Made by a program: the position numbers and the translations under genes. Below the pieces are notes generated by a model. That model was given only the letters and a program-made list of their open reading frames with translations, made no database searches and was not told where the DNA came from. This document shows, in pieces, positions 27,345 through 35,752 of a stretch of 46,829 nucleotides of DNA. Origin of the DNA: Bacillota bacterium (GTDB lineage: Bacteria > Bacillota > Clostridia > Oscillospirales > Acutalibacteraceae); assembly GCA_029008595.1 (NCBI GenBank), contig JAQXJH010000029.1, forward strand, positions 1 to 46,829. Direction: 5' to 3'. How positions within the stretch are numbered: position 1 is the stretch's first letter; every line of letters begins with the position of its first letter.

Positions 27345-28070
27345 TCACGGCAGCAGGCGCTGGGTGGTTCCTTTCAGATAAACTTGGCACTGCCGGAAGC
27401 CTTCGGCATACGCTGCGCCGCACTGATACCCGCGGTAACGGGAGCAGGTGCGCACCATATCGGCAAAATCGATCCCGTCGTGCTCTCTCATCCAGACGAG
27501 CTGGCTTTCATGGCATTCCAGCATCTGAATTTTCAGATCGATCTCGTCCGAGATATCGACGAATTCGGTCGGATTGAAATCAACGCCGGCCAGCGTGTCC
27601 ATGTAATAAATCGGAACCAGCTTGGCGGGGGCGCCGTCCTTGGAGCTGTAGCGGTGCGGATAATTCGTGTAATTCGGCAGCGTTGCCGTAAAGCTTGCGT
27701 CGAAAACCAGCCGCGAAACCGCCGTGTGATCCGGCATGTAATCGTTCGGGTTGTGTGTAATGATGAAGTCCGGGTCAGCGTAGCGGATCACGTCCACGAT
27801 CTTGTCGCGGGCTTCCTTGTTGTTGTCGTAGATCTCAAGATCGTCAAATCCGCCGGAGATCACTTCGATCCCGGCAAGGCTTCCGGCCTTTTTGGCTTCA
27901 TTCTCGCGGATGATCGTCAGTTCATCCGGCGGAATGATCACATGCCCCAGATTTCCGCTGGAAACGTGGCACACGATGACCTTGTCCCCGCGCTTTACGC
28001 ATTTTGCCAATGTTCCGGAACACGCGATTTCAACGTCGTCCGGATGGCAGCCGATTGCTAAAACATTCAT
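27345..28070 (-). CDS. PIG-L (LmbE-like) family deacetylase
   Basis: 'MNVLAIGCHPDDVEIACSGTLAKCVKRGDKVIVCHVSSG', 'HNPNDYMPDHTAVSRLV'. Confidence 0.92.
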   Translation of the reverse strand: MNVLAIGCHPDDVEIACSGTLAKCVKRGDKVIVCHVSSGNLGHVIIPPDELTIIRENEAKKAGSLAGIEVISGGFDDLEIYDNNKEARDKIVDVIRYADPDFIITHNPNDYMPDHTAVSRLVFDASFTATLPNYTNYPHRYSSKDGAPAKLVPIYYMDTLAGVDFNPTEFVDISDEIDLKIQMLECHESQLVWMREHDGIDFADMVRTCSRYRGYQCGAAYAEGFRQCQVYLKGTTQRLLP

Positions 28071-28117
28071 GAATTCAACACTCCTTTTCATTTTACAGGG
28101 CTTTGTTCTGCGAAAGG

Positions 28118-28140
28118 GAAAAAGCGAAACACGCTTTTTC
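28118..28140 (-). terminator. Terminator of the CBM9-like gene pair
   Basis: Minus strand GAAAAAGCG-TGTTT-CGCTTTTTC, perfect 9-bp stem. Confidence 0.65.
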
Positions 28141-28145
28141 GTCTG

Positions 28146-28760
28146 TTAGTGAGAGCCTAAAATAAACTGACCGAAATATTCCGGCGCGTGAAAATCCGGC
28201 TGAATTGTCCCCACAGGATTCCAGCTGCCGTAATGCGGGTGAACGGTATCGTCGCCGCATTTATACAGATTGCCCAGGAAATCGCCGCTCCAGCTGCCGT
28301 AGACCTCGCGCAGGAAATCAAACGGAATGTAGAGCAGATGCTGCCAGACGCCGCCGGAAATTTTGTCGGTCAGGCAAAAGCGGTCGGCGGCAAAGGAAAG
28401 CAGCGTGCGGTTCGACCGTCCGGCGCCGAGACCGATCATCATGATCCCGGCGCAGTTCATTTCAAAATTCAGATACCGGTCATCGCCGGCGGGGCGGAGA
28501 AAGAATTCCACGCAGCTGTCACGGCAGACAGCCCCGTTATGCTGGCTGCAGGTGCAGCGCAGCGGGAATTCGTCGGTGGTAAACAGAACGGACATTCCCT
28601 CTTTTCCGGCGAGCAGGCGTGCGCTGGTGTGCGGGCGGTATCCGGTTCCGCCGTCCCAGGCAAAGCTGTCAATCTCCGCCGTTTCGGCCTGCTGCCACAG
28701 CGGGCTTTCCATCGGGATGACCCCGGTACAGTCGGTTTGTATGATGCGGTATGTTTTCAT
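28146..28760 (-). CDS. Carbohydrate-binding family 9-like (CBM9-like) protein, copy A
   Basis: 'SFAWDGGTGYRPHTSARLLA', 'DSCVEFFLRP', 'YLNFEMNCAG', 'LYKCGDDTVHPHYGSWNP'; no signal peptide. Confidence 0.75.
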   Translation of the reverse strand: MKTYRIIQTDCTGVIPMESPLWQQAETAEIDSFAWDGGTGYRPHTSARLLAGKEGMSVLFTTDEFPLRCTCSQHNGAVCRDSCVEFFLRPAGDDRYLNFEMNCAGIMMIGLGAGRSNRTLLSFAADRFCLTDKISGGVWQHLLYIPFDFLREVYGSWSGDFLGNLYKCGDDTVHPHYGSWNPVGTIQPDFHAPEYFGQFILGSH

Positions 28761-28777
28761 GCCATTCTTCCTTTCCT

Positions 28778-29416
28778 TCACGACGGGACAGAACCGGATG
28801 TTTCGGGCTGGAGCACAAAGGTTCCGAAGAACTGAGACAGGTGGAATTGCGGCTCCGGCCAATCGATGGGATTCCAGCTTCCAAAATGCGGATGAACGGT
28901 CTCATCGCCGCATTTGAAGAGGTTGCCGCGGAAAACCGGTTCGACCTTTCCGAACTGTTCCCGCAGGAAATCGAACGGAACGTAAAGCCGGTGTGTCCAG
29001 ATCCCGTTCTCGATCAGAGGCCGGATCCGGAAACGCCGGACATCAAAATCGAGCATGGTACGCCCGTCCGTCTGTGTTCCGATCCCAAGCAGCAGTGCGC
29101 CCAGGGAGTTCATCTCAAAATTCAGGTAATTCGGATTTTCAGGATCGGGCTGAATAAAGAATTCCACGCAGCTGTCACACCAGATATCGTCATTGTTCTG
29201 CGTATAGGTCGCTCTCAGGGGCGCTTCGTCCGTGGTAAACAGCACCGAGATCCCTCCGTCGCTGGCCAGCAGCCGTGCAGTCGTATGGGGGCGGTATCCG
29301 GTTCCGCCGTCCCAGGCAAAGCTGTCGATGGCGGCTTCGGGAGCCGTTTGCCAGAGGAGGCTTTCCGCAGGAACGTCCTCGGGAAGAGAAACATGCGGAA
29401 TGTAATAGGTTTTCAC
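28778..29416 (-). CDS. CBM9-like protein, copy B (paralogue of copy A)
   Basis: 'SFAWDGGTGYRPHTTARLLA', 'DSCVEFFIQP', 'YLNFEMNSLG', 'LFKCGDETVHPHFGSWNP'; GTG start 29416 aligns with MKTY of copy A. Confidence 0.75.
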   Translation of the reverse strand: MKTYYIPHVSLPEDVPAESLLWQTAPEAAIDSFAWDGGTGYRPHTTARLLASDGGISVLFTTDEAPLRATYTQNNDDIWCDSCVEFFIQPDPENPNYLNFEMNSLGALLLGIGTQTDGRTMLDFDVRRFRIRPLIENGIWTHRLYVPFDFLREQFGKVEPVFRGNLFKCGDETVHPHFGSWNPIDWPEPQFHLSQFFGTFVLQPETSGSVPS

Positions 29417-29530
29417 TAAGTTCAGCATCCTTTCTGCAGGTTGTGATCCGAACAGCGTTCCGACCGGAAGGTTATCTGTTCGGGCCGCATCGGCCGGGAA
29501 CGGATCTTTTTTCTTTCGGTTAAATGCAGG

Positions 29531-29562
29531 AAAACCGGGGAAACCGAAGCTTCCCCGATTTT
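29531..29562 (-). terminator. Terminator downstream of the second Gfo/Idh/MocA gene
   Basis: aaaaccggggaaaccgaagcttccccgatttt inverted repeat. Confidence 0.65.
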
Positions 29563-29578
29563 GTCCTGTGTGATCCGA

Positions 29579-30622
29579 TTATTCAACGGTGACGTATTTT
29601 CTTTCGTCGCTGGCGCGGTAAGCAGCCTCAACGACCTTCTGAACCTGAATGGCATCGTCGCCGCTGACCGGCGGAACGGTGTCGTTCAGGATCGCATTGC
29701 CGAATGCTTCAATTTCTTTGGTGTACATGTTGCCGAACTCAACCTGAAGCTCCATGGGCGCAACATCCACACGATCCTGCGCCGCGTCATAGCCGAGCGT
29801 ATCGTCCGAGATCAGCACGTCGACCTTGCCAGCTTCCACCTGACTGATGGTGCCTTCGGCAAGAATACTGCCGCGCGTTCCGTAGAGTTCCATTCTGCAG
29901 CGGGCGGCCGCGTCCGGAATGTTGAAGTTGGCGTCGACATAAGCCGTTGCGCCGTTGTCCATTTTCATAATGACATTGGCGGAATCGTCGGCGGAGTAGT
30001 TGAAGGATTCGTTGCCGACGAACGCGGCGACCTCGGTCGCCTTGCTGCCGGTGATGTACTGCAGCAGGTCGATGCAGTGGATTCCCATATCCATCAGCGC
30101 GCCGCCGCCGGAGCGCTTTTTATCCTGACGCCAGTTCCCCGGAATTTCGGGATACCAGCAGGTCAGCTGTGCACGCATCGAAACGATCTGGCCCAGCTTT
30201 TTCTCTTCCAGCAGCTTTTTCATCGCCTGATGGTATGCATGGTAGCGCATCATCAGCCCGGCGCCGAGCTTCACGCCCTGCTTTCTGCATTCATCGGCAA
30301 TTTCCTGCGATTCGGCGGCAGTCAGTGCCAGCGGTTTTTCACAAAGAATATGTTTTTTTGCCCTGGCGGCGGCAAGAGCCTGCGCCTTGTGGCAAAAAAC
30401 AGGGGATGCGATGTATACGGCGTCGATCTCATCCAGAGCAAGGAGATCGGCTTCGTTTGTAAAGGAGTATTTTGCGCCGTATTTCTCCTGAACGTTCTTA
30501 GCAAATTCCGGGTTGGTGTCCATTACGGCGACCAGCTCGGCGTTGTCTGCCAGCATCATGCCGGGCAGAGTTCTGCGGTCGGCAATACCTCCGCATCCAA
30601 TGACGCCCCATTTGATTTTCAT
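29579..30622 (-). CDS. Gfo/Idh/MocA family oxidoreductase (second copy)
   Basis: 'MKIKWGVIGCGGIADRRTLPGM', 'ILCEKPLALTAAESQEIADEC', 'GGALMDMGIHCIDLLQYITG'. Confidence 0.93.
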   Translation of the reverse strand: MKIKWGVIGCGGIADRRTLPGMMLADNAELVAVMDTNPEFAKNVQEKYGAKYSFTNEADLLALDEIDAVYIASPVFCHKAQALAAARAKKHILCEKPLALTAAESQEIADECRKQGVKLGAGLMMRYHAYHQAMKKLLEEKKLGQIVSMRAQLTCWYPEIPGNWRQDKKRSGGGALMDMGIHCIDLLQYITGSKATEVAAFVGNESFNYSADDSANVIMKMDNGATAYVDANFNIPDAAARCRMELYGTRGSILAEGTISQVEAGKVDVLISDDTLGYDAAQDRVDVAPMELQVEFGNMYTKEIEAFGNAILNDTVPPVSGDDAIQVQKVVEAAYRASDERKYVTVE

Positions 30623-30812
30623 CTCAAAGACCAATCCTTTCATGCGGCAGGTCAATTTTGTCTGGGATCAAACCTGTACCGCTTTCTAAAACAAAAAACG
30701 CCGTCAGAAAACGTCGTTCTTTTTTAAAAGAACGGAAAAAACAAGCAGCGGGATCTTTGCCGCACAGGCTGCGGCAAATTTTTCGGTCAAACCGAAGAAA
30801 AGAAAGAGAAAA

Positions 30813-30853
30813 GACCCCTGTGCAATTCCGCTGAACCGGAACGGCACAGGGGC
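30813..30853 (-). terminator. Terminator downstream of the second DegT gene
   Basis: Minus strand GCCCCTGTGCCGTTCCGG…GCACAGGGGTC followed by TTTTCTCTTTCTTTTC. Confidence 0.75.
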
Positions 30854-30887
30854 CGTTCACTGCAATGAGTGAAAGCTGCCGGTCAGA

Positions 30888-32150
30888 TTATTTGCGGACC
30901 TTCTTGGCAGCGTTGCGGATACCCGCAATGATCATGTCGCAGTCGTCCTTGGTCAGACGCGGATGCTGCGGCGTGTTGAACTCTCTGCGATAGAAGAAGT
31001 CTTCTGCGTTCGGGCAGTGAGAAACAGGCTTATACTGCTGGAAGGCCTGCAGGTCATACGTCGGCTGATAGTGCAGGATGCCCTGAATGCCTTCTTCTCT
31101 GTACAGGCAGCGCAGGAAATCGTCGCGGGAAGCGCCCAGCTCTTTTTCCTCGATGCAGACGGTGTAGAGGTGATAGATGTGTCTGCAGTTCGGATCTTCG
31201 TAAACCGGGGTAACGCCCTTGATGCCGCTGATGCCTTCGGTGATGTAGCGGCCGATCTCAATGCGCTTTTCGTTGAGCATTTCGAGCTTCTTCATCTGCT
31301 CCACACCAACGGCGCCCTGCGCTTCGTTCATGCGGTAGTTGTTGCCCCATTTGCCGCCGACCAGACGGTTGTCAAAATGAGAGGGGATCCAGTAATCGGT
31401 CTGCTGCTCCCAGTTGAAGTTGCCCATGCAGCGGAGCTTGTCGATCGCTTCTGCATACATATCGTTGTTGCAGGTGACCATACCGCCTTCGCCGAGGGTG
31501 GTGATGTTTTTCAGCGAATGGAAGCTGAAGCTTGCGAAATCGCCGATGGAGCCGGCCTGACGGCCCTTGTAGGTCGCGCCCGGTGCGTGTGCGCAGTCTT
31601 CCACAACGATCAGGTGATAGCGCTTTGCAATATCCATGATCGGATCCATATCGACCATCTGTCCGCCGTAATGAACGACGTAGATCGCCTTGGTGCGGTT
31701 GGTGACCAGTTTTTCAACCTGAGCCGGGTCAATGTTGAAGGTGCGCGGATCGATATCGGCATAAACCGGGGTAGCGCCTTCCTTGACGATGACCAGAGAA
31801 GTGGCGACAAAGGTGTTCGGGGTCACGATGACCTCATCGCCGGGGCGCAGACCGATCGCCTGCGAAATAACATGCAGACCGGTCGTGCAGTTGGAAACAG
31901 CCAGCGCGTGCTTGACGCCGAGCTTTTCCTTGAACATGTGCTGGAACTCCTGAACCTTTGGCCCCATGGTCAAAGAATCCTTATGCATCGCATCCAGTAC
32001 AGCCTTTTCTTCCGCCTCGTCATAGATGCTGCCGAAGAAGGAATAGGGAACTTTCAGATGTACGTTCTCGTCAACGGCGTAACTGCTGGTAATGCCGCCT
32101 TCCGATTCTTTACCGACGCTGAGCTTGTTGGACTTGCTGGTTTCACTCAT
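30888..32150 (-). CDS. DegT/DnrJ/EryC1/StrS family PLP aminotransferase (second copy)
   Basis: 'HALAVSNCTTGLHVISQAIGLRPGDEVIVTPNTFVATS', 'VVEDCAHAPGATYKGRQAGSIGDFASFSFHSLKNITTLGEGGMV'; MSETSK start 32150. Confidence 0.93.
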   Translation of the reverse strand: MSETSKSNKLSVGKESEGGITSSYAVDENVHLKVPYSFFGSIYDEAEEKAVLDAMHKDSLTMGPKVQEFQHMFKEKLGVKHALAVSNCTTGLHVISQAIGLRPGDEVIVTPNTFVATSLVIVKEGATPVYADIDPRTFNIDPAQVEKLVTNRTKAIYVVHYGGQMVDMDPIMDIAKRYHLIVVEDCAHAPGATYKGRQAGSIGDFASFSFHSLKNITTLGEGGMVTCNNDMYAEAIDKLRCMGNFNWEQQTDYWIPSHFDNRLVGGKWGNNYRMNEAQGAVGVEQMKKLEMLNEKRIEIGRYITEGISGIKGVTPVYEDPNCRHIYHLYTVCIEEKELGASRDDFLRCLYREEGIQGILHYQPTYDLQAFQQYKPVSHCPNAEDFFYRREFNTPQHPRLTKDDCDMIIAGIRNAAKKVRK

Positions 32151-32218
32151 GGGAACTGCCTCCTTAAAAAGAATTATTAATACCCTGAACCGAAAACGGT
32201 TCAAGTGTATTGCGGAAA

Positions 32219-33400
32219 TCAGAGCGGGAACACCGATTCGAAAACGCTGTCGCACAGATGGACGGAGATCCCGCGGCAGGAATCGCTGTCGTCAATGCAG
32301 ACCTGCTCCACCGTCAGCTTCCGGATCAGCTCGGAATACGAGCGCCGCTTCATGCAGCCGATCGCCGCGCGGAAAAACTCTTCGCAGCCGGCATAGGTTC
32401 CGCTGTTCAGAATGATTTTTTCCGGGTGGAAAATATTGATCACGTTTGCAAGACCGATCCCGAGGTATTCGCCGCACTCGTCAATGATCCTTACGGCATC
32501 GGCGTCCTTGCGGCGGCAGGCCTCGACCACATCGGCAAAAGCTGCGTCGGGGCATTCCGGGTGCGCTTCACGGTAGAGCCGCACAATGCGTTCCGGGGAA
32601 CACATTGCCTCCAGACAACCGTGGTTGCCGCAGAAACAGACGTCTCCGCTGCGTTCAACGGTCGTGTGGCCGATCTCGCCGATCAGGGAGCGGTTGAGCT
32701 TTCCGTTGATAAACTGAACGGCGCCGACGCCGTTGTCAAGGTCCAGAAACATTACATTGCGTTCGCGAATGCCTTTTTCGTGGCTCAGCTGCCAGACGGC
32801 GCGGGTAATCGAAATATTTTCAATAAAAACAGGCTTGTTGAAGTATTCTTCCAGCTCCTGACGGACGTTGTACGCCTTCCAGCGCAGGCTGATGGAAAGC
32901 ACATAGTTGCTGTCCTCCAGCACGAGACCGGAAACGGCGATCCCGATGCCGAGAATGTTTTCTTCCCGGTTGCGGTTGAGCATCGGCATCACAGCGTCGC
33001 GGATATACTGCAGGATCTCCCGCGAACCCTTTTCGTCCTCGCTGAAAACGGGCAGAGCGACCGAGTTTTTGTCGTAGATCACGCCGGTCAGATCGGTGCA
33101 GCAGACCGTCAGCTTTTCGCTTTCCAGATAAACGCAGATCAAACGGTAGGCCCGTCCGTTAAACTGCAGCAAAGTGGCTTTGCGGCCGACCCGGCTCATG
33201 TTTTCCACGCCGGTTTCCGCTACAACGCGCTGCTCCATCAGATAATTGACAATGTTCGTGATGGAAGAAAGCGAAAGCCCGGTGGCTTCTGCAACTGCAG
33301 GGCGGGAGACAGGCTCGTTGTGCCGAATAAAATCCAATACCTGCAGGCGGTTCATTTTCTGCATCAGCTGCGCATTTCCGACCGTTTTTTTTGCCGTCAT
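32219..33400 (-). CDS. ROK family transcriptional regulator (NagC/XylR type)
   Basis: N-terminal HTH 'NRLQVLDFIRHNEPVSRPAVAEATGLSLSSITNIVNYLMEQ', ROK domain with 'GEIGHTTVERSGDVCFCGNHGCLEAMCSPERIV'. Confidence 0.92.
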   Translation of the reverse strand: MTAKKTVGNAQLMQKMNRLQVLDFIRHNEPVSRPAVAEATGLSLSSITNIVNYLMEQRVVAETGVENMSRVGRKATLLQFNGRAYRLICVYLESEKLTVCCTDLTGVIYDKNSVALPVFSEDEKGSREILQYIRDAVMPMLNRNREENILGIGIAVSGLVLEDSNYVLSISLRWKAYNVRQELEEYFNKPVFIENISITRAVWQLSHEKGIRERNVMFLDLDNGVGAVQFINGKLNRSLIGEIGHTTVERSGDVCFCGNHGCLEAMCSPERIVRLYREAHPECPDAAFADVVEACRRKDADAVRIIDECGEYLGIGLANVINIFHPEKIILNSGTYAGCEEFFRAAIGCMKRRSYSELIRKLTVEQVCIDDSDSCRGISVHLCDSVFESVFPL

Positions 33401-33416
33401 GTTCCTGCTCCTGTCT

Positions 33417-33439
33417 ATTTATTTATTCATTAAATAAAT
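33417..33439. promoter_or_regulatory. Candidate ROK operator, 9-bp perfect inverted repeat
   Basis: ATTTATTTA-TTCAT-TAAATAAAT, 16 nt upstream of the ROK start codon. Confidence 0.5.
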
Positions 33440-33590
33440 TATATCATTCCATTTGCAAAAGTCAACGGTTTTTCAAGAAAAAACGCTGAAAAAAAGAAAG
33501 AATAGCCAGATTTCATGAATCGGCAGCAAGGATTCTGTAAAACTTTTTTCTCTCTGCAACTTTTCTACTCAAAAATGCATCCGAGTTGCA

Positions 33591-33619
33591 TTGTTTTTTG
33601 CTTTGCGGTTTGCTACAAT
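33591..33619 (+). promoter_or_regulatory. Candidate promoter of the GH35 gene, TTGTTT-N17-TACAAT
   Basis: Hexamers at 33591-33596 and 33614-33619. Confidence 0.4.
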
Positions 33620-33725
33620 CAAACCGATACTTGCCCGTGCTGTCTGTAGGATGCTGCCTGCAGCAGCGCAGCAGAGAAAAAACTGTTTTGGATTCTTTGA
33701 ATCCTGCAGAAGGGGAGATGAACCG

Positions 33726-35462
33726 ATGCTGGAAATTCGCGGAGAACATTTTTATCTCAACGGAGAGAAATTTCAGATCCGTGCGGGGGCCATCCATTAT
33801 TTCCGCACGCTGCCGGAATATTGGGAGGATCGTCTACGCAAGCTGAAGCTGGCCGGCTTCAATACGGTGGAAACCTATGTGTGCTGGAATCTGCATGAAC
33901 CGCAGCAGGGAGTCTTTGATTTTTCGGGCATGCTGGACATAGAGCGGTTTTTGAATACGGCGCAGCAGCTGGGGCTGTATGCGATCGTTCGTCCGTCGCC
34001 ATACATCTGTGCCGAGTGGGATTTCGGCGGACTTCCGGCGTGGCTGCTCCGGGAACCGGAGCTTCATGTACGCTGCGCGGAGGAACCGTATCTGTCCTGT
34101 GTCGCGGATTTTTATCGGGAGCTGCTGCCGCGTCTGGCGGCGCATCAATTGGATCGCGGCGGCAATATTCTGATGATGCAGGTGGAAAACGAATACGGCA
34201 GCTTTGGAAACGACAAGGAATATCTGCGTGCGCTGGAACGCATGATGCGTGAAAACGGGATCACGGTGCCGCTCTTTACCTCCGACGGGCCGGACGATGG
34301 GATGTTGACCGGCGGAACGCTGCCGGAACTGCTCAAGGTCGTCAATTTCGGTTCGCGCACCGGAGAAGCCTTTGAAAAGCTGCGCGAATTTGACCCGGGC
34401 AAACCGCTGATGTGCGGCGAATTCTGGAACGGCTGGTTTGACCATTGGGGAGAGCAGCATCATACGCAAAAGGTCGAAAATGTGGAAGCGGAGCTGAAAA
34501 CCTTTCTGGAGCTGCACGCAAGCTTCAGTTTTTATATGTTCCACGGCGGGACAAACTTCGGGTTTACTGCCGGGGCCAATCACGACAGTGGGTACGAACC
34601 GACTGTTACGAGCTACGACGACGATGCGCTGCTGACGGAATGGGGCGATTACACGCCAAAGTATCACGCCGTGCGCAGAATGCTGCACGAGGCGGCCGGT
34701 CTTGTGCCGGAGCCGCTGCCTGATTCTCCGGCGCTGCAGAACATCGGCAGCGTCCGTCTGACGCAGTCGGCCTCGCTGCTGGAGCAGGCAGAACGGATCG
34801 GCGAGCTGCACAAGGCGGTTTCTCCCCGGACGATGGAGCAGCTTGGCCAGAACAGCGGTATGATCCTTTACCGGACAAGGCTTGCCGGCGCGTACCGTTC
34901 GAATACGCTGTTTATCGACGGCCTGCATGACCGTGCGCATGTTTTTCTGGACGGCAGGCTCCTTGGCGTAATTTACCGCAACGACAGCTCGCCGTCGGTG
35001 CAGCTGCCGCCGGTTCCGCGGCAGGGCGCCACGCTGGAAATTCTGGTGGAGGCGATGGGGCGCGTCAACTACGGCCCGCGGCTGATCGACCGCAAGGGCA
35101 TTACCGGCTGCGTCCGTCTGGGCAACCAGCAATTCTCGCACTGGGAGATCTGTACCATGCCGCTGAACAATCTGGAAAAGCTGCAGTTTACCGACGGTAT
35201 CAGCGCGCAGAAGCCCGCCGTGCTGCGCGGGACGTTTGCAGCCTCCTCGCAGGCAGACTGCTTTGTGCATCCGGACGGCTTTACCAAGGGAATCGTTTTT
35301 GTAAACGGGTTCAACCTGGGGAGATACTGGAACATCGGGCCGCAAAAGTCGCTGTATCTGCCCGGCGTTCTGCTGAAGGAAGAGAATGAGATCCTTGTTC
35401 TGGAGCTTGACGGAACGGAAAGCGATACCGTCACTATTACGGACCGCCACGAGCTTGGCTGA
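33726..35462 (+). CDS. Glycoside hydrolase family 35 beta-galactosidase
   Basis: 'FQIRAGAIHYFRTLPEYWEDRLRKLKLAGFNTVETYVCWNLHEP', 'MMQVENEYGSFG', 'MCGEFWNGWFDHWGE', 'YMFHGGTNFGFTAGAN'. Confidence 0.95.
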   Translation: MLEIRGEHFYLNGEKFQIRAGAIHYFRTLPEYWEDRLRKLKLAGFNTVETYVCWNLHEPQQGVFDFSGMLDIERFLNTAQQLGLYAIVRPSPYICAEWDFGGLPAWLLREPELHVRCAEEPYLSCVADFYRELLPRLAAHQLDRGGNILMMQVENEYGSFGNDKEYLRALERMMRENGITVPLFTSDGPDDGMLTGGTLPELLKVVNFGSRTGEAFEKLREFDPGKPLMCGEFWNGWFDHWGEQHHTQKVENVEAELKTFLELHASFSFYMFHGGTNFGFTAGANHDSGYEPTVTSYDDDALLTEWGDYTPKYHAVRRMLHEAAGLVPEPLPDSPALQNIGSVRLTQSASLLEQAERIGELHKAVSPRTMEQLGQNSGMILYRTRLAGAYRSNTLFIDGLHDRAHVFLDGRLLGVIYRNDSSPSVQLPPVPRQGATLEILVEAMGRVNYGPRLIDRKGITGCVRLGNQQFSHWEICTMPLNNLEKLQFTDGISAQKPAVLRGTFAASSQADCFVHPDGFTKGIVFVNGFNLGRYWNIGPQKSLYLPGVLLKEENEILVLELDGTESDTVTITDRHELG

Positions 35463-35474
35463 CGGCACAGGATT

Positions 35475-35744
35475 CTATGCAGCAGGCAGGATCAGTCTGA
35501 CCAGCAGCATGGCGATCACGCCGGGGATCCCGGCCGCAGCGGCAAAACCGGCAGAAGCAAGGCTCAGCGGAAGGCTCACTCCGGTCCAGATCCCGCTGAC
35601 GGCGACGGCAAGCAGCGCCAGTTCCCCGCGCAGAATTTCACCAAGCCCGCTTTTCAGCGGATGCCTGGCGCGTGCAAACAGCTCAATGCCGCATACAAAG
35701 CAAATGATGCCGAGAGCAGATGCAGCAATTTTCCATCCAGTCAT
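35475..35744 (-). CDS. bofA: BofA-family (pro-sigmaK processing inhibitor-like) membrane protein
   Basis: Small hydrophobic protein ending 'AAAGIPGVIAMLLVRLILPAA', adjacent to YaaL/DUF2508-like gene as in B. subtilis yaaL-bofA. Confidence 0.65.
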   Translation of the reverse strand: MTGWKIAASALGIICFVCGIELFARARHPLKSGLGEILRGELALLAVAVSGIWTGVSLPLSLASAGFAAAAGIPGVIAMLLVRLILPAA

Positions 35745-35752
35745 AAAAAATT

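Noticed and set aside
30963-32180. 405-aa plus-strand ORF opposite the second DegT gene
   Set aside because: Antisense artefact; DegT frame has intact family motifs.
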